Source: Ottowia thiooxydans DSM 14619 (GTDB taxonomy: Bacteria > Pseudomonadota > Gammaproteobacteria > Burkholderiales > Burkholderiaceae_C). From it: DNA of 64,000 bases. Numbering within the stretch: the first letter of the stretch is position 1; every line of letters starts with the position of its first letter. Of this stretch, positions 49,384 through 60,200 are shown piece by piece. The DNA is taken from contig NZ_KE383943.1 in NCBI RefSeq assembly GCF_000422885.1, positions 1 to 64,000 of the forward strand, written 5' to 3'. The position numbers and the translations under genes were made by a program. Below the pieces are notes generated by a model. That model searched no databases and had not been told where the DNA came from. It saw only the letters and a list, made by a program, of their open reading frames with translations.

Positions 49384-49463
49384 TGGCAGCACGGGCCGGC
49401 AAAGGACTCATCCACCTTGTCGGCCGAAGGATTCAACGAGATGTCGCCTTAGACCGGCGTTAA
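49383..49463 (+). CDS. Possible 26-residue basic peptide
   Basis: ATG at 49383 overlaps the scaffold stop as TGATG; TAA at 49461-49463. It reads MAARAGKGLIHLVGRRIQRD and ends VALDRR. The only support is the tight overlap. The rest of the spacer to the capsid gene (49464-49552) shows no gene; GGAG precedes the capsid ATG. Confidence 0.25.
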   Translation: MAARAGKGLIHLVGRRIQRDVALDRR

Positions 49464-49552
49464 ACAGTCTGGCGCTCTTGGCCGCTTAAGCCATGTCTTC
49501 CGCATTGGGCTGCGTCATGTCCCGACAAGCAAACCAATTTTTGGAGTAAGAC

Positions 49553-50656
49553 ATGGAAACCAACTTTGCATCTTTAACGCCCATTCAGAAAGTGAACTGG
49601 GCACGTGAGACGTGGACCGCGGCGCGCGACCAGATGTTCATCAAGAACTTTACCGGCAAGGGCGACAACAACGTCATCCACCGCATCACCGAGCTCTCCA
49701 AAACGGAGAAGGGTGAGCAGTGCATCTTCCAACTCGTAGCCGATTTGGTGGGCGATGGCGTTGCAGGCGACAACGAGCGCGAAGGCAACGAGGAGGCGAT
49801 GCAGTCGCATGGCCAGATCGTCACGATTGACCAGATCAGTCATGGCGTGAAGAACAAGGGCAAACTGGCCGACCAGAAAACGGTCATCAACTTCCGCGAG
49901 CAGGGCCGCGACAAACTAGCCTACTGGCTGGCCAACCGCTGCGATCAACTCGCGTTCCTGACGCTCTCCGGCATCGGCTACGCTTTCAACAACGATGGCT
50001 CACCCCGAGCTGTGGGATCCCCATTCCCCAGTCTGCAGTTCGCAGTAGACGTACGGGCGCCGTCTGCCAAGCGTTCGTTGATGTGGGATGGCACCTCGCT
50101 GGCGGTCTCCAACACCGGCAGCATTACCAATGCCTATGTGCCCAAGTACAGCATGATCGTGGACGCCATCGCTTATGCGAAGGAGCACCACATCAAGCCA
50201 TTGATGAGCGGTGGGAAGCCGTACTACGTGATGTTCCTTGCGCCTGGTTCGCTGGCAGCCTTGAAGAAGGATCCGGACTACCAGCGCGCTGTGGTGGCTA
50301 TCGCAACCAAAGCCGGTGCTGATTCGCCATGGTTCACTGGCGCGACCGTGACTGTGGACGGCGCTGTGCTCCATGAGCACAACCTGGTCTATACGACCAA
50401 GGGCGCAGCCTCCGGCTCGAAGTGGGGTGCAGTTGGGGCTGTCAACGGCACGCGCACGCTGCTTTGCGGCGCTCAAGCCTTGGGCATGGCTGACCTCGGT
50501 CCCGGCGATTGGGTAGAGAAGCTGTTTCAGTATGACAGCCAAGTGGGCCTGAACATCGACAAGATCTTCGGCCTGCTCAAGCCTCAGTTCTATTCGATCT
50601 ACGACAGATCGATCGAGGACTTCGGTCTGCTGACTATCGACCACTACCTGCAGTAA
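49553..50656 (+). CDS. Major capsid protein (N4-gp56 family)
   Basis: 367 residues. ARETWTAARDQMFIKNFTGK, the RITELSKTEKGEQCIFQLVA block and the C-terminal FSIYDRSIEDFG-type region (FYSIYDRSIEDFGLLTIDHY) match the N4-gp56 group of HK97-fold capsid proteins. TTGGAG lies before the ATG. Expected to be the most abundant virion protein. It follows the scaffold gene in the normal order. Confidence 0.9.
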   Translation: METNFASLTPIQKVNWARETWTAARDQMFIKNFTGKGDNNVIHRITELSKTEKGEQCIFQLVADLVGDGVAGDNEREGNEEAMQSHGQIVTIDQISHGVKNKGKLADQKTVINFREQGRDKLAYWLANRCDQLAFLTLSGIGYAFNNDGSPRAVGSPFPSLQFAVDVRAPSAKRSLMWDGTSLAVSNTGSITNAYVPKYSMIVDAIAYAKEHHIKPLMSGGKPYYVMFLAPGSLAALKKDPDYQRAVVAIATKAGADSPWFTGATVTVDGAVLHEHNLVYTTKGAASGSKWGAVGAVNGTRTLLCGAQALGMADLGPGDWVEKLFQYDSQVGLNIDKIFGLLKPQFYSIYDRSIEDFGLLTIDHYLQ

Positions 50657-50721
50657 GCAGTCTCGAAGCGGGGCCTTCGGGTCCTGCTCCTTCTTTCCTT
50701 TGTTGTTGAACGGAGCTCATC

Positions 50722-51123
50722 ATGCCCATCAAAAAGAACCCCTCGCGCCAGGAATTAATCGCGGCGCACCTGACCATCGGTTATGCCGACGTAACCACTT
50801 ACGGTACTGCTGAGGACGCAATCGATCTGCCGGGTAACGCCGTGCTGGTTGGCGGCGACGTCACAGTGCTCACGCCATGGAACAGCGCCACTACGGCCAC
50901 GTTCAAGCTCGGCGACGCTGCAGACGATGACCGCTATACCGGCACAGCCATCGACTTGAAAACCGCTGGTCGCACTGCACTGACCTTGACGGGACGCAAG
51001 CACACAGTAGCTGAGGCGCTTAAAGCCCTGGTTGCGCAAACCGGTGCGGCCGCTACGGCAGGCCAGGCGCGTATCACCGTTCTCTACCTCGTTGAGGGCC
51101 GATCAGCCTTCACACAAGGCTAA
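50722..51123 (+). CDS. Phage structural protein, capsid-associated
   Basis: 133 residues. Starts MPIKKNPSRQELIAAHLTIG; the rest is beta-rich with many Ala, Thr and Gly (DLPGNAVLVGGDVTVLTPWN, TGTAIDLKTAGRTALTLTGR). This composition is typical of capsid decoration or head-fibre proteins. It directly follows the capsid gene with ACGGAG as ribosome site. Role inferred from position. Confidence 0.65.
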   Translation: MPIKKNPSRQELIAAHLTIGYADVTTYGTAEDAIDLPGNAVLVGGDVTVLTPWNSATTATFKLGDAADDDRYTGTAIDLKTAGRTALTLTGRKHTVAEALKALVAQTGAAATAGQARITVLYLVEGRSAFTQG

Positions 51124-51156
51124 TCACTTTTCGTGGTCAGGCCTTACGGCCTATTT

Positions 51157-51181
51157 GCCCGGCGGCTCTGTGCTGCCGGGC
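51157..51181 (+). terminator. Hairpin behind the capsid genes
   Basis: GCCCGGC at 51157-51163 and GCCGGGC at 51175-51181 form a 7-bp GC stem around an 11-base loop, followed by GCTTTCTC. A smaller AGGCC/GGCCT stem precedes it. A partial terminator here would keep capsid mRNA levels above those of the downstream genes. Confidence 0.5.
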
Positions 51182-51201
51182 GCTTTCTCAAGGAAACCAT
51201 C

Positions 51202-51555
51202 ATGACCAAACGTTTTCGCTCTCCGACTGACACCCCGTTGCATGTGGCTCTGACCTCGGGTCATACCGCAGTCATCCCCCCAGAGGGCATTGATCTGCCT
51301 CAAGTATTTCAACGCGAGGCAATAGCCCGCGGTGCACTGCTGGCAGAAGGGGCAACCGACGAGGATAAAACTCAAGTGCTCAACCGCGCGCTCGTCGTCC
51401 GGGAAACCATGCAAGCCATGATTGCTGGCGGTGACAAGGACGACTTCACCGGCGACGGTAAGCCTAACCTGATGCGTCTGAAATCGAAGGCTGGATTCAG
51501 CGTATCTCGTGAAGAGGCAGATGCTGTATTCGCCGAGCTGACCAAGCAGGAGTGA
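51202..51555 (+). CDS. Phage hypothetical protein
   Basis: 117 residues from ATG 51202 with AAGGAAA upstream. MTKRFRSPTDTPLHVALTSG, HTAVIPPEGIDLPQVFQREA: a short beta region followed by helices, like small proteins found between capsid and connector genes of related podoviruses. Possibly a head-completion or decoration protein. Function not recognised. Confidence 0.7.
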   Translation: MTKRFRSPTDTPLHVALTSGHTAVIPPEGIDLPQVFQREAIARGALLAEGATDEDKTQVLNRALVVRETMQAMIAGGDKDDFTGDGKPNLMRLKSKAGFSVSREEADAVFAELTKQE

Positions 51556-51561
51556 TCCACC

Positions 51562-52221
51562 ATGCAGGTAGGAGAGCTCATTGCAGCCTTTCGTGAGAAC
51601 ACGAAGGACGGCGCCGGCCAGACATTCTGGTCGGAGGGTGACATCGTCTCCTATCTCAATGAGGCGGTTCAGGAGGCGTGCGAGCGAGCCAGACTCATTG
51701 AGGATCGCTCCATGTCCGTCACCCTGGTTCCTGGCCAGGACACCTACGACCTGGATCCCAGCGTATTCGAAATCAAACGCCTGACCGTTCGCGGTCGGCG
51801 GATCGATGAAACCAGTGTTGAGGCGTTGGATGAGGATAGCCCAGGCTGGGAGGCCAGATCTGGATTGCCGCGCACTTTCATTCTTGAGCAGGCCAGCGGT
51901 GCGCAGCCGCCTCGGCTTCGATTCGTTCCCACGCCCGTCGCGGTGGAGCCCATTGGCCTGACGGTCTATCGGGGAGCCCTGCAGGCTTTACGCGCAGGCG
52001 GCGTGACTGAAGAGCCTGAAATACCTGCTCGTTTCCACGAACGCCTGCTGTACTGGGTCTATCACCGAGCCTATCTCAAGCAAGACGCCGATGCATTCGA
52101 CCTGAACAAGGGTGCTCAGTGGCTGGCGCTTTTCGTTCAAGCCTTCGGTGAACGGCCCGATGCAAATGTGCAGCGCAAACAGCGGGATCGTAGGCCGCCC
52201 ATTGTGGACTGCAGCTGGTGA
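51562..52221 (+). CDS. Phage adaptor (head-to-tail connector) protein
   Basis: 219 residues. IAAFRENTKDGAGQTFWSEG, DIVSYLNEAVQEACERARLI at the start and ARFHERLLYWVYHRAYLKQD near residue 153 are the pattern of P22 gp4-like adaptors, which form a ring under the portal. Six bases after the preceding stop. Recognition rests on overall pattern and position. Confidence 0.75.
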   Translation: MQVGELIAAFRENTKDGAGQTFWSEGDIVSYLNEAVQEACERARLIEDRSMSVTLVPGQDTYDLDPSVFEIKRLTVRGRRIDETSVEALDEDSPGWEARSGLPRTFILEQASGAQPPRLRFVPTPVAVEPIGLTVYRGALQALRAGGVTEEPEIPARFHERLLYWVYHRAYLKQDADAFDLNKGAQWLALFVQAFGERPDANVQRKQRDRRPPIVDCSW

Positions 52222-52299
52222 ACGAACCAGAAATATTGAAACATCCCAGTCGCTGCTGCTTTCGAGCGACTGGTTAGCAACGAATCACTGAGGCACACC

Positions 52300-54291
52300 A
52301 TGGCACAAACCAAATCCCTCGCAGCTCGTCGACTTCTGGCCATAGGTTCACCTCGCAGGTACCGCGAAGGCGGTATGGTTCGCGGCCCTGGTAATGCCAC
52401 ATCAGACTCTATCCCGGCACGCTTGTCTGATGGTGAGTTCGTCCTGCCTGCTGACACAGTGCGCAAGGTGGGGGCTGAGAGTTTGCACGATCTCGTGCGC
52501 ATGACCCACAAGCCCAGCGGAAAGCCTGCACATCCGGCCCGATTCGCTGATGGTGGACAAGTTGATGAGAACGGCCTTCCCAACAATAGCTTTGGCGATG
52601 CAGCGGCTGTGGCTGCCAATCCGGCGGTCATGGAAGTGAACACGCCACCGCCACCGATCGCTCCCACTCCAACATCTCCTGGACAAACCCCGGCAAGTCT
52701 TGCCACCCCAACGCAACCTCCAACATCGAGTTCATGGGATGCCGCGGATACCGCCAAGGCTGCAACTTTAGGCGCAGGGTCAGCCGCCTACGGTGCCAGC
52801 AAGTATCTGGGGCCTGTTGCCAATGGGCTCGGCTACAGCGGAGCAGCTCAGATGGCTGGGGATATGGCTAAGACTGCAGTCAAGGATGTGGCCAGTGCCA
52901 AGCTGCCAGGCGCTCCGACAGGGGCACTTGCCAAACTGGGCGCCTTGGGTGCGTTGGCCTCGACAGCGGTCGACACGTACTCCACGCCCACGGAGGATTA
53001 CCGCAAGCGTTTCGGCCTCGAAACCAAGGATCCTTCGTTGCTGGGAGACGTAGCGGTGCGCGCGCTGGGCGCCGCCTCGGATCTGGGAAACGGCATGACG
53101 CTTGGCCTCGCGAGTAAGCTGTTCCGCGACAAAACTGAGCCAGTGGCGCCTGGGCCCGCTTCAGTAGCAACTAAGCCGCAGACGGCCTTGCCTCCCTCGG
53201 CTTCTGGCGATGCAACGATGCCCGCCAAGGATCCTTCGTTGCGTCCTCTGACTCTTGGTGGGACGACCGAACCCAAAGCCACCCCGACTCCGCGTCCGCA
53301 ATCCAATGTCACCAAGACGGTAGGCCCAGATGGCAGGGTGACGTACAGCGGCACGGACGTCTCTGGCGACATCAATGTCAACGGTAAGGCGCCACGCGGC
53401 AGGCTCTCGGATCTCGGCAATCAAGGTGTCAACAGCGCAGATCGTATCGACCAGATTAACCGGACATCGGCGATCAACAGTGACATCGCCGGCTTGCGCC
53501 AGCAGATCCAGCAAGGAGGGGACGCTAAGACCGGCTTGCTGCCAGGTGGCGGCGGGGCTGTCCTCGGTGGCGGTGGTGGGCTGCGCGACGAGAACTACTT
53601 GGCCGAACGCAATGCCTTGGTCTCCGTTGGCAGCCTTCAGGCAGCGAAAGAGCGGGCCGGCGACACGTGGCGTAAACGAGGCGGACAACCGGGTGTTGCA
53701 AGAGCTGACACGCAGTTGGCCAACTTTAACCGCAACAGAGAGCAAACCAATTCGCTTGCCAACAACGTCGCGGTGCAACATACGCGCAACGCTGGCGATG
53801 CAGTGCGTACTCGCTTGCAAGAGCAGGGCGCCAATCAGCGTAACGCGGTGCTTGCTTCGGTTGATCAGCGAAGGGTTGGCATTGAAGCGCGCAGGCAAGC
53901 CGATACTGAAGCCACGTCCACCTTGGAACGTACGAAGCTGGGATTCCAGAATCAGAGTGCACAGCAGCTGTTGGGCGCCCAGAAGGGTGTGGACAACGCC
54001 AAGACGCCTGCCGAGCAGCGCAGCTCTCGTGAGCGCTTGCTGGCGCTCATGGGCAAGACCGATAACGATGCCTGGACATACGCCCCCGGTGGTCAGGTCC
54101 CGGATCCCAAGACCGGTCTACTAGTGACGCAGCCAGGCGTAATCTTCAATCGCTATACCGGTGAGACTCGCAATTCGCCTGGGCAAGCCAGTTCGGCCCC
54201 TGCGGCGCCTCCAGAAGGCTCGACGATTCGTGGCAAGGATGGAAGCTTGTACGTAGTGCGCAATGGCCGGCCGATGCCGCTGGGGAGATAA
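52300..54291 (+). CDS. Large phage virion-associated protein
   Basis: 663 residues. Near the N-terminus GGMVRGPGNATSDSIPARLS and DGEFVLPADTVRKVG are a motif seen in tape-measure and internal virion proteins. A long Pro/Thr/Ala-rich linker (NTPPPPIAPTPTSPGQTPAS), a predicted helical segment, more Gly-rich linkers (GGGGAVLGGGGG-like, residues ~410-430) and a Gln/Arg-rich coiled region follow. It stands directly before the giant polyvalent protein, so it may be an ejected or internal protein. No enzyme motif seen. Confidence 0.65.
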   Translation: MAQTKSLAARRLLAIGSPRRYREGGMVRGPGNATSDSIPARLSDGEFVLPADTVRKVGAESLHDLVRMTHKPSGKPAHPARFADGGQVDENGLPNNSFGDAAAVAANPAVMEVNTPPPPIAPTPTSPGQTPASLATPTQPPTSSSWDAADTAKAATLGAGSAAYGASKYLGPVANGLGYSGAAQMAGDMAKTAVKDVASAKLPGAPTGALAKLGALGALASTAVDTYSTPTEDYRKRFGLETKDPSLLGDVAVRALGAASDLGNGMTLGLASKLFRDKTEPVAPGPASVATKPQTALPPSASGDATMPAKDPSLRPLTLGGTTEPKATPTPRPQSNVTKTVGPDGRVTYSGTDVSGDINVNGKAPRGRLSDLGNQGVNSADRIDQINRTSAINSDIAGLRQQIQQGGDAKTGLLPGGGGAVLGGGGGLRDENYLAERNALVSVGSLQAAKERAGDTWRKRGGQPGVARADTQLANFNRNREQTNSLANNVAVQHTRNAGDAVRTRLQEQGANQRNAVLASVDQRRVGIEARRQADTEATSTLERTKLGFQNQSAQQLLGAQKGVDNAKTPAEQRSSRERLLALMGKTDNDAWTYAPGGQVPDPKTGLLVTQPGVIFNRYTGETRNSPGQASSAPAAPPEGSTIRGKDGSLYVVRNGRPMPLGR

Positions 54292-54294
54292 GTG

Positions 54295-57200
54295 ATGGCT
54301 GACGTGAACTGGAACGACTTCACTCCCGTGGACAGCCCGGCGCCTGTCGATTGGTCGCAATTCGAGGTGATCAAGCCCACGAGTGCCGGTCGCAAGCTGG
54401 CCGATCTGGGCGTCTCCTTCGCGGGCGGTGCACTGGGTGCCACCAAGGCGATTGTCGATTCGACTGGTGCAGGCAGCCAAGCCTCGCAGACGTTGGGCAA
54501 CGCTCAGGACACTGTTCAAGGTTGGTTGAGCCCGGGGCGCCAAGCAGAGCGCGCCGCGCGGGATCAGATCATTAAGGACGCGGAAAAGTCTGGTTCGTCA
54601 TTGCAAGAGATCGGCGCGCATCTCGGCGGCATAGCTGAGGCACCGATTAGCACGGTGGCGGAAGCGGCGGGCTCGGCTACGCCCATCGTGGCATCCATGT
54701 TTACTCCGGGGGGTCGCTCTGCAGCCGCACGCAGGTTGCTTGGCATTGGATTGGGTGCGGCACAGGGCGCTGGCTCTGTGAAGGGAAGTGTTTACGACGC
54801 TGTCGAGAAGCAGCATCTCGATCGCGGTGAAGCACCTGAAGCGGCGAGGCAGTTGGCCGATCAAGCTCAGGCGTACACCGGCCCGAACGCCGACAACATC
54901 GCTATCGGTGCGGGCATTGGCGCCGTATCTGGAACAACGGGTGTCGAAGGGATGGTGAGTCGCACGCTGGCCGGCAAGGGCTCGACTAGCGGGTTGTTGC
55001 GCCGCATGGCCATGGGCACTGTGAGTGAGGGGCTGCCGGAAGCCGTACAGGGTGGCCAGGAAAGATTCTCAGCGAACGTCGCTCAACAACGGGCAGGCTT
55101 CGATGTGCCTACCTGGGAAGGCGTGGCGGGACAAGCTACGGCCGAAGGCGTGGCCGGCGGAATGCTCGGAGGCGCGGCCAGTACCGTGGAAGGACGCGGT
55201 GCTCGGCGCCATGCGCGTGAAGCTGCTTTGAATCAGAGCCGGGTCGATGAAAGGACTAGGCTGAGCGCCGATGCCGCTTTGGCTGCGGCAGCGGACGCGC
55301 GCGCGAAAGGCGAATCCATTGCTCCGACGTGGACTACGGATTTAGGCGCGGCAGACCCGCTCAGTGATTTCGCGACTGATGTGGCATCTCCCGCCAACGC
55401 TCCCGGCTCGGCTGACGTGGACTTCGGTACATCGCCAGGGGCAGCGGCGCCTCGAGAAGGCGGCATCGACTTCACACGCGAGGTGGACACCAGCGGCCTT
55501 TCGCTGGTTGATCCCGCTCGCGTGGCGGCGGAAGCAGCGCAGTCAGCACGCCATTCAATCGATTTCGCGCCAGTAGACACAACGCCATCCTGGACCACCG
55601 AGCCAGGGGCACAGGCTCAACGCACCGGCATGGACGTGCCGCCAATTGGCTTCGATACCGGCGAGTTGGGTGTGGACACGCGATCACCGAGCCAGCGCAT
55701 GGGCATCGATCCTGCTGACGGCCCGCTTTCTCGCGGCGCTGCGATGGCAGTCGATTCCGTCCCGGCCCAGCAGCAGATTCAAGTGCCTCAAGTCGACCCT
55801 TGGACGATCGATTCCGAACAAATAGCCAACACCGAAAGCGTGGACCCGGGCTTTGCCGGGCTACCGCAGGTTCAGCCCGCGCAGGCAATGGGAATCGAAC
55901 GTCCCGAGAACTGGCGCACGAATATGCTCCGCGCTGTGCCGGTGGCCAAGGCCATGGGCATCGATCACAAAGGCAAGCGCTTGGCTCAAGTGGTGGCAGA
56001 GATCGACGCCGCCGATGCCAAAGTCGAAGGCAGGCCGGAGAACGGCGCCGATCTGTCAGCAGGCCAGATCAATCAGGAGTGGAGCGCCTTCGCCCCTGAG
56101 ACTGGCACGCTGGGCATCCCCCGAGCAGAGATGCCCCAGATCAAAGCCGAACACCGCGGCGCCTTGGTCAATTTCCTGAAGGCCCGGGGTATCGATAGCC
56201 GCGCAGCAGAGATGCCGGCCAACGACCTCAAGCCCACGCAAGCGGAGTTCTCCCCCGAGAAGGTGCAGCGGGCCCGTGACTTCACGGGTGGTGATCGCTC
56301 CATTCTGGTTTCGTCAGATGGCTACGTCGTAGATGGCCATCACCAGTGGTTGGCTAAGCGCTCCAATGGTGCGCCGGTCAAGGTGATTCAACTCAAGGTG
56401 CCGATTCAGGAAGTGTTGGCCCAAGTCAGTGAGTTTCCGAGCACCGCCACGAGCTCCGGAGCCATTGCAACGCCTGCTCCAGCAGTAGAGCAACCCAAGC
56501 CTGTATCACAGCCGAAAACGGAAACCAGCACGAAAGCCAGCAGCAGTGCGGCTTCCCCAACCTTGGCGAAAGAGATCTCCCGCGATATCGGTGTCAACAA
56601 GGAAGGCATGAGTGAGTTCCGCGCCAAGCAGGTGCGCAATGAGCTTGCCCGCAAAAACCCCGAGGTCAGCTACACAGTCGAGGAAGATGATTCTCTGAAG
56701 AACGGGTATGCGGTGGTGGGGCGCAAACCAGCGCCTGAGCGAGTGGAGAAACTGAGTCTGGCCAAACCGGAGGTTGTCGCCGCTAAGGCGCCACCCTTAC
56801 CGGACGATGCGCCGGTAGAACGGCGAGACTCTTCCGCTGCGCTGGACGACTTTGGTGAACGATTGGAAGGAGCGCGCAAGTTCCTGCCACCCTCTCTGAA
56901 AGAAGAGGTTGCGGACGATCAAATCTCCAGCCTGCCGTTGTCCAAGATCTGGCCGAGTGATGCGCACGAGGGCATTGAGGACGATAGCGCCGCCGCGCTG
57001 GCATTTGCTGCGCGTCAGGAAGTTCCCGTGAAGCCACGTACAGCCTACAAGCTGCCCGCCTGGGTGGAGAAGGTCAAAGTCTTCCGCTCGTTGGTGCAGG
57101 ACATGGGTGGAAACTTGGCAGAGATGGAGCGCCGTTCCGACCTTACACGCTCTGGCTCTCTGACACCCTTCTTCACAAAGGTTCGTCTGCTGGCTCAACT

Positions 57201-60200
57201 GCCGCGCGAAAGTTGGAGCCGCGTGGGTAAGGCCAGCGAGCACCCCGATGCCTATCGTGTGGAAGACGGCAAGACAGTAGCTAACCCATTTTCGGTTGTG
57301 ACCATAGACGGCGAGTCGCACATTTTCGGTGGGGTTAAGCGGATCGGGCCTGACGAGGTGGAAAGGGTGAAAGAGTTGTTGGGAACGGCTACGCCCAAGA
57401 AGGGCGGCCTGAAGGCAGCGGACTTTGAGATACGCCGCCAGCGCAATGACGGCACCGTGTTCGTGAACCGGAAAGGCGACTCAGAACGTCGACCCTTGAG
57501 GACCTTCGCGGGTGATGACGCTGTGACGCAAGCCAGGGCCTGGTTAAACGCCCACGCCGGAGAAGCTGAAGCCACTTGGGAGCAGGTGAAGGCACGCGAC
57601 AACGTGGCCAAGACCGACACTCGCCGCGAGGACAACCGTCAACGCACGGGCGAAAGCCGGCGCGACGGCAAGGACGTGACGCCCGAGATGTTCGAACAAG
57701 CCCTGGGATTCCGTGGCGTACAGTTCGGCGAATGGGTGGGGCAGGGCAAGGGTGCTAAGGAGCGCCAGGGTCTGTTGAATGAAGCCTATGACTCGCTGCT
57801 CGACCTGTCTGAGTTATTGGGCATCCCGTCGCGGGCGATCAGCCTGAACGGGACGCTTGGCCTGTCATTTGGCGCCCGTGGATCTGGAAAGGCGGCCGCT
57901 CATTTCGAGCCGAGCAACCTAGTCATCAACCTGACTAAGACACGCGGATCCGGCAGCCTGGCGCACGAATGGTTCCATGCGCTGGATAACTATTTCAGTC
58001 GTCTGCGTGGTGGCGAAGCTACGTTTACCGGAGATCAGGCAGGCTACCGAAAAAACAACTTCATCACCTACAGACCCGAACCGGCTTGGGTGCAGAAGGT
58101 AGATGCGCGCGGCGCTTGGCCCGTTAGCAGCGCTCAACTGCGAGAGCGCCTCAAAAAACTGACGACATATGATCCAGCCAAGACCTTGGAGCAGAACGCC
58201 GAGGCCGCTGGCTGGCAGCGGGATCCCAGCCATAAGCTGGGTGTGCGCCCCGAAGTCGAGGGGGTCTTTGCCGAGCTGGTGCAATCGTTAAACGACTCGC
58301 CGATGGCCAAGCGCGCGAGCTCACTAGATAAGGGCGCTGAAGGCTACTGGGGCCGCATCATTGAGCGCGGTGCGCGCAGCTTCGAGAACTATGTAATCGG
58401 CAAGCTGGCGCAGCGCGGCTGGAGCAACGACTTCCTGGCCAATGTTCGCGATTGGCAGGAGTGGGAGAAGCTAGGCAAGAACGCCGATCGCTATCCCTAC
58501 TTGAGACCAGAGGAAGAGGCGTCCGTGGCAACGGCGTTCGATAAGCTGTTTGAGACGGTGGATACGCGCCAGGATGAGGCTGGCAACGTGGGGTTGTTCA
58601 GTCGGTCCGAGGGTGGCGGTATCGAGGGCGAATCCCCCGTCATGGCGAAGCCAAGCTACTCGCCTCAGGCTCGCGCACAAGCGATCGCCTCAGTTCAGAA
58701 AACGGTTGAGGCCATTCGTGCCGCATGGGGAAACTCGCCGGACGTGATCGTGGCGTTCGACATGAGCGATCCGGCTGTGCCTGACTCTGCTCGGCGGGCT
58801 GATCTTCGCCAACGCTCCGGTGGAGCTCGTGGCACGCCAGAGGGTTTCTATTACAACGGCAAAGCCTACCTGTTGGCGTCGAAGCTGCGCACGCCCAACG
58901 ATGCGGCACGTGTGCTGTTTCATGAAGTGCTGGGACACCATGGTTTGCGCGGCGTGTTCGGAAAAGATCTGGACAAGGTTTTAGACCAGATCGCCACCAT
59001 GCGTCGTGCCGAAGTGGATGCAAAAATCAAGGAGTACGGCCTTCGGGGCGTGAGCGGCCTTGATCGTCGGACCGCGGCGGAAGAGGTTCTGGCTGAGATG
59101 GCGCAGTCTCAACCCACTATCGGATTTGTGAAGCGCGCCATCGCTGCAATCCGCACTTGGCTGCGCCAGAACGTGCCGGGTTTCCACAACCTGCGGATGT
59201 CCGATGACGAGATCGTGAAGAACTTCATTCTGCCGGCGCGTACCTACGTCGAACGCGGTCTGCAGGGCGCACAGCCGAGCGGTGCGGCCACTGCATTCAG
59301 TCGCTCGGACGACAAGATAGTCGAGCCGGTGACCCTGAACCTGCAAGGCTGGGATGGCAGCCAAGCTCAGTTGCGCGCTTTGGCTGGTGGCTGGTACACC
59401 GAAAACCTGCAAGGCAAGAGCTTTCACAACGACGACATGGAGGTCGACGTCCAATTCTCCTCAGAGGGCAAGCGCACGGCCTTTGCCACTTCGGGAAACT
59501 TGCGGATGGGATGGCGAGCCGAGATGGTCCGGGCGTTGCCTGACCTAGTGAAGCGCGCAGTCAAGGTGGGCGAGAGCGCGCCTGATTCACGCCGCGCGCA
59601 TGACACCAAGGCATTTCACACGCTAGTTGTGCCGTTGGAGGTCAATGGGAAGGTGTTGGCAGCTAAGGTCACTTTGCGTGAATCGCTGCTCGATCCATAC
59701 GGCAAGCTACACAAGTTTTATGACATTGCAGCCGTAGAAATAGAAAACGGCTCGGAAATGTCTGGGGTCGCTCCCGATGTTTCCACCGGGCCGGTGCACC
59801 CTACTGGATCCGAGCCGTCAGGAATCAGTGTATCGGATCTGGAAAAAATCATCAACCCAGCCGCTCAAAGCGGGGAAGTCCGCTTCAGCCGCGGGCCAGC
59901 AGAGCGTGTTGGTGAGGCTATTCGGTCGGTCACAGTCTCGGATATCAAACGGCGGGCAGACTTCAAAGCCGCTGACCTGCGGCCGCTGGGCCTGCAGTTC
60001 CTCGGCCGTCGCCAGCTCATGGATGTTTACGGGGAATCGCTCCCTGAGCTGCGTTCCTACAACGACATGATGGCGCGAATGGACGCCGACAAGAACGAAG
60101 CCGGGGCTGGCGCGGATCAACTTGCGCGGGATTGGTCCAAGCTTTCCGATGAGGGCGCACTGGCCGATCTGATGCACGACACCACGTTGGCTCAGATGGA

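Noticed and set aside
48406-49392. 328-residue minus-strand open frame
   Set aside because: It lies fully opposite the scaffold-candidate gene, has no ribosome site or recognisable domain, and all neighbours are rightward; a shadow frame of GC-rich DNA.
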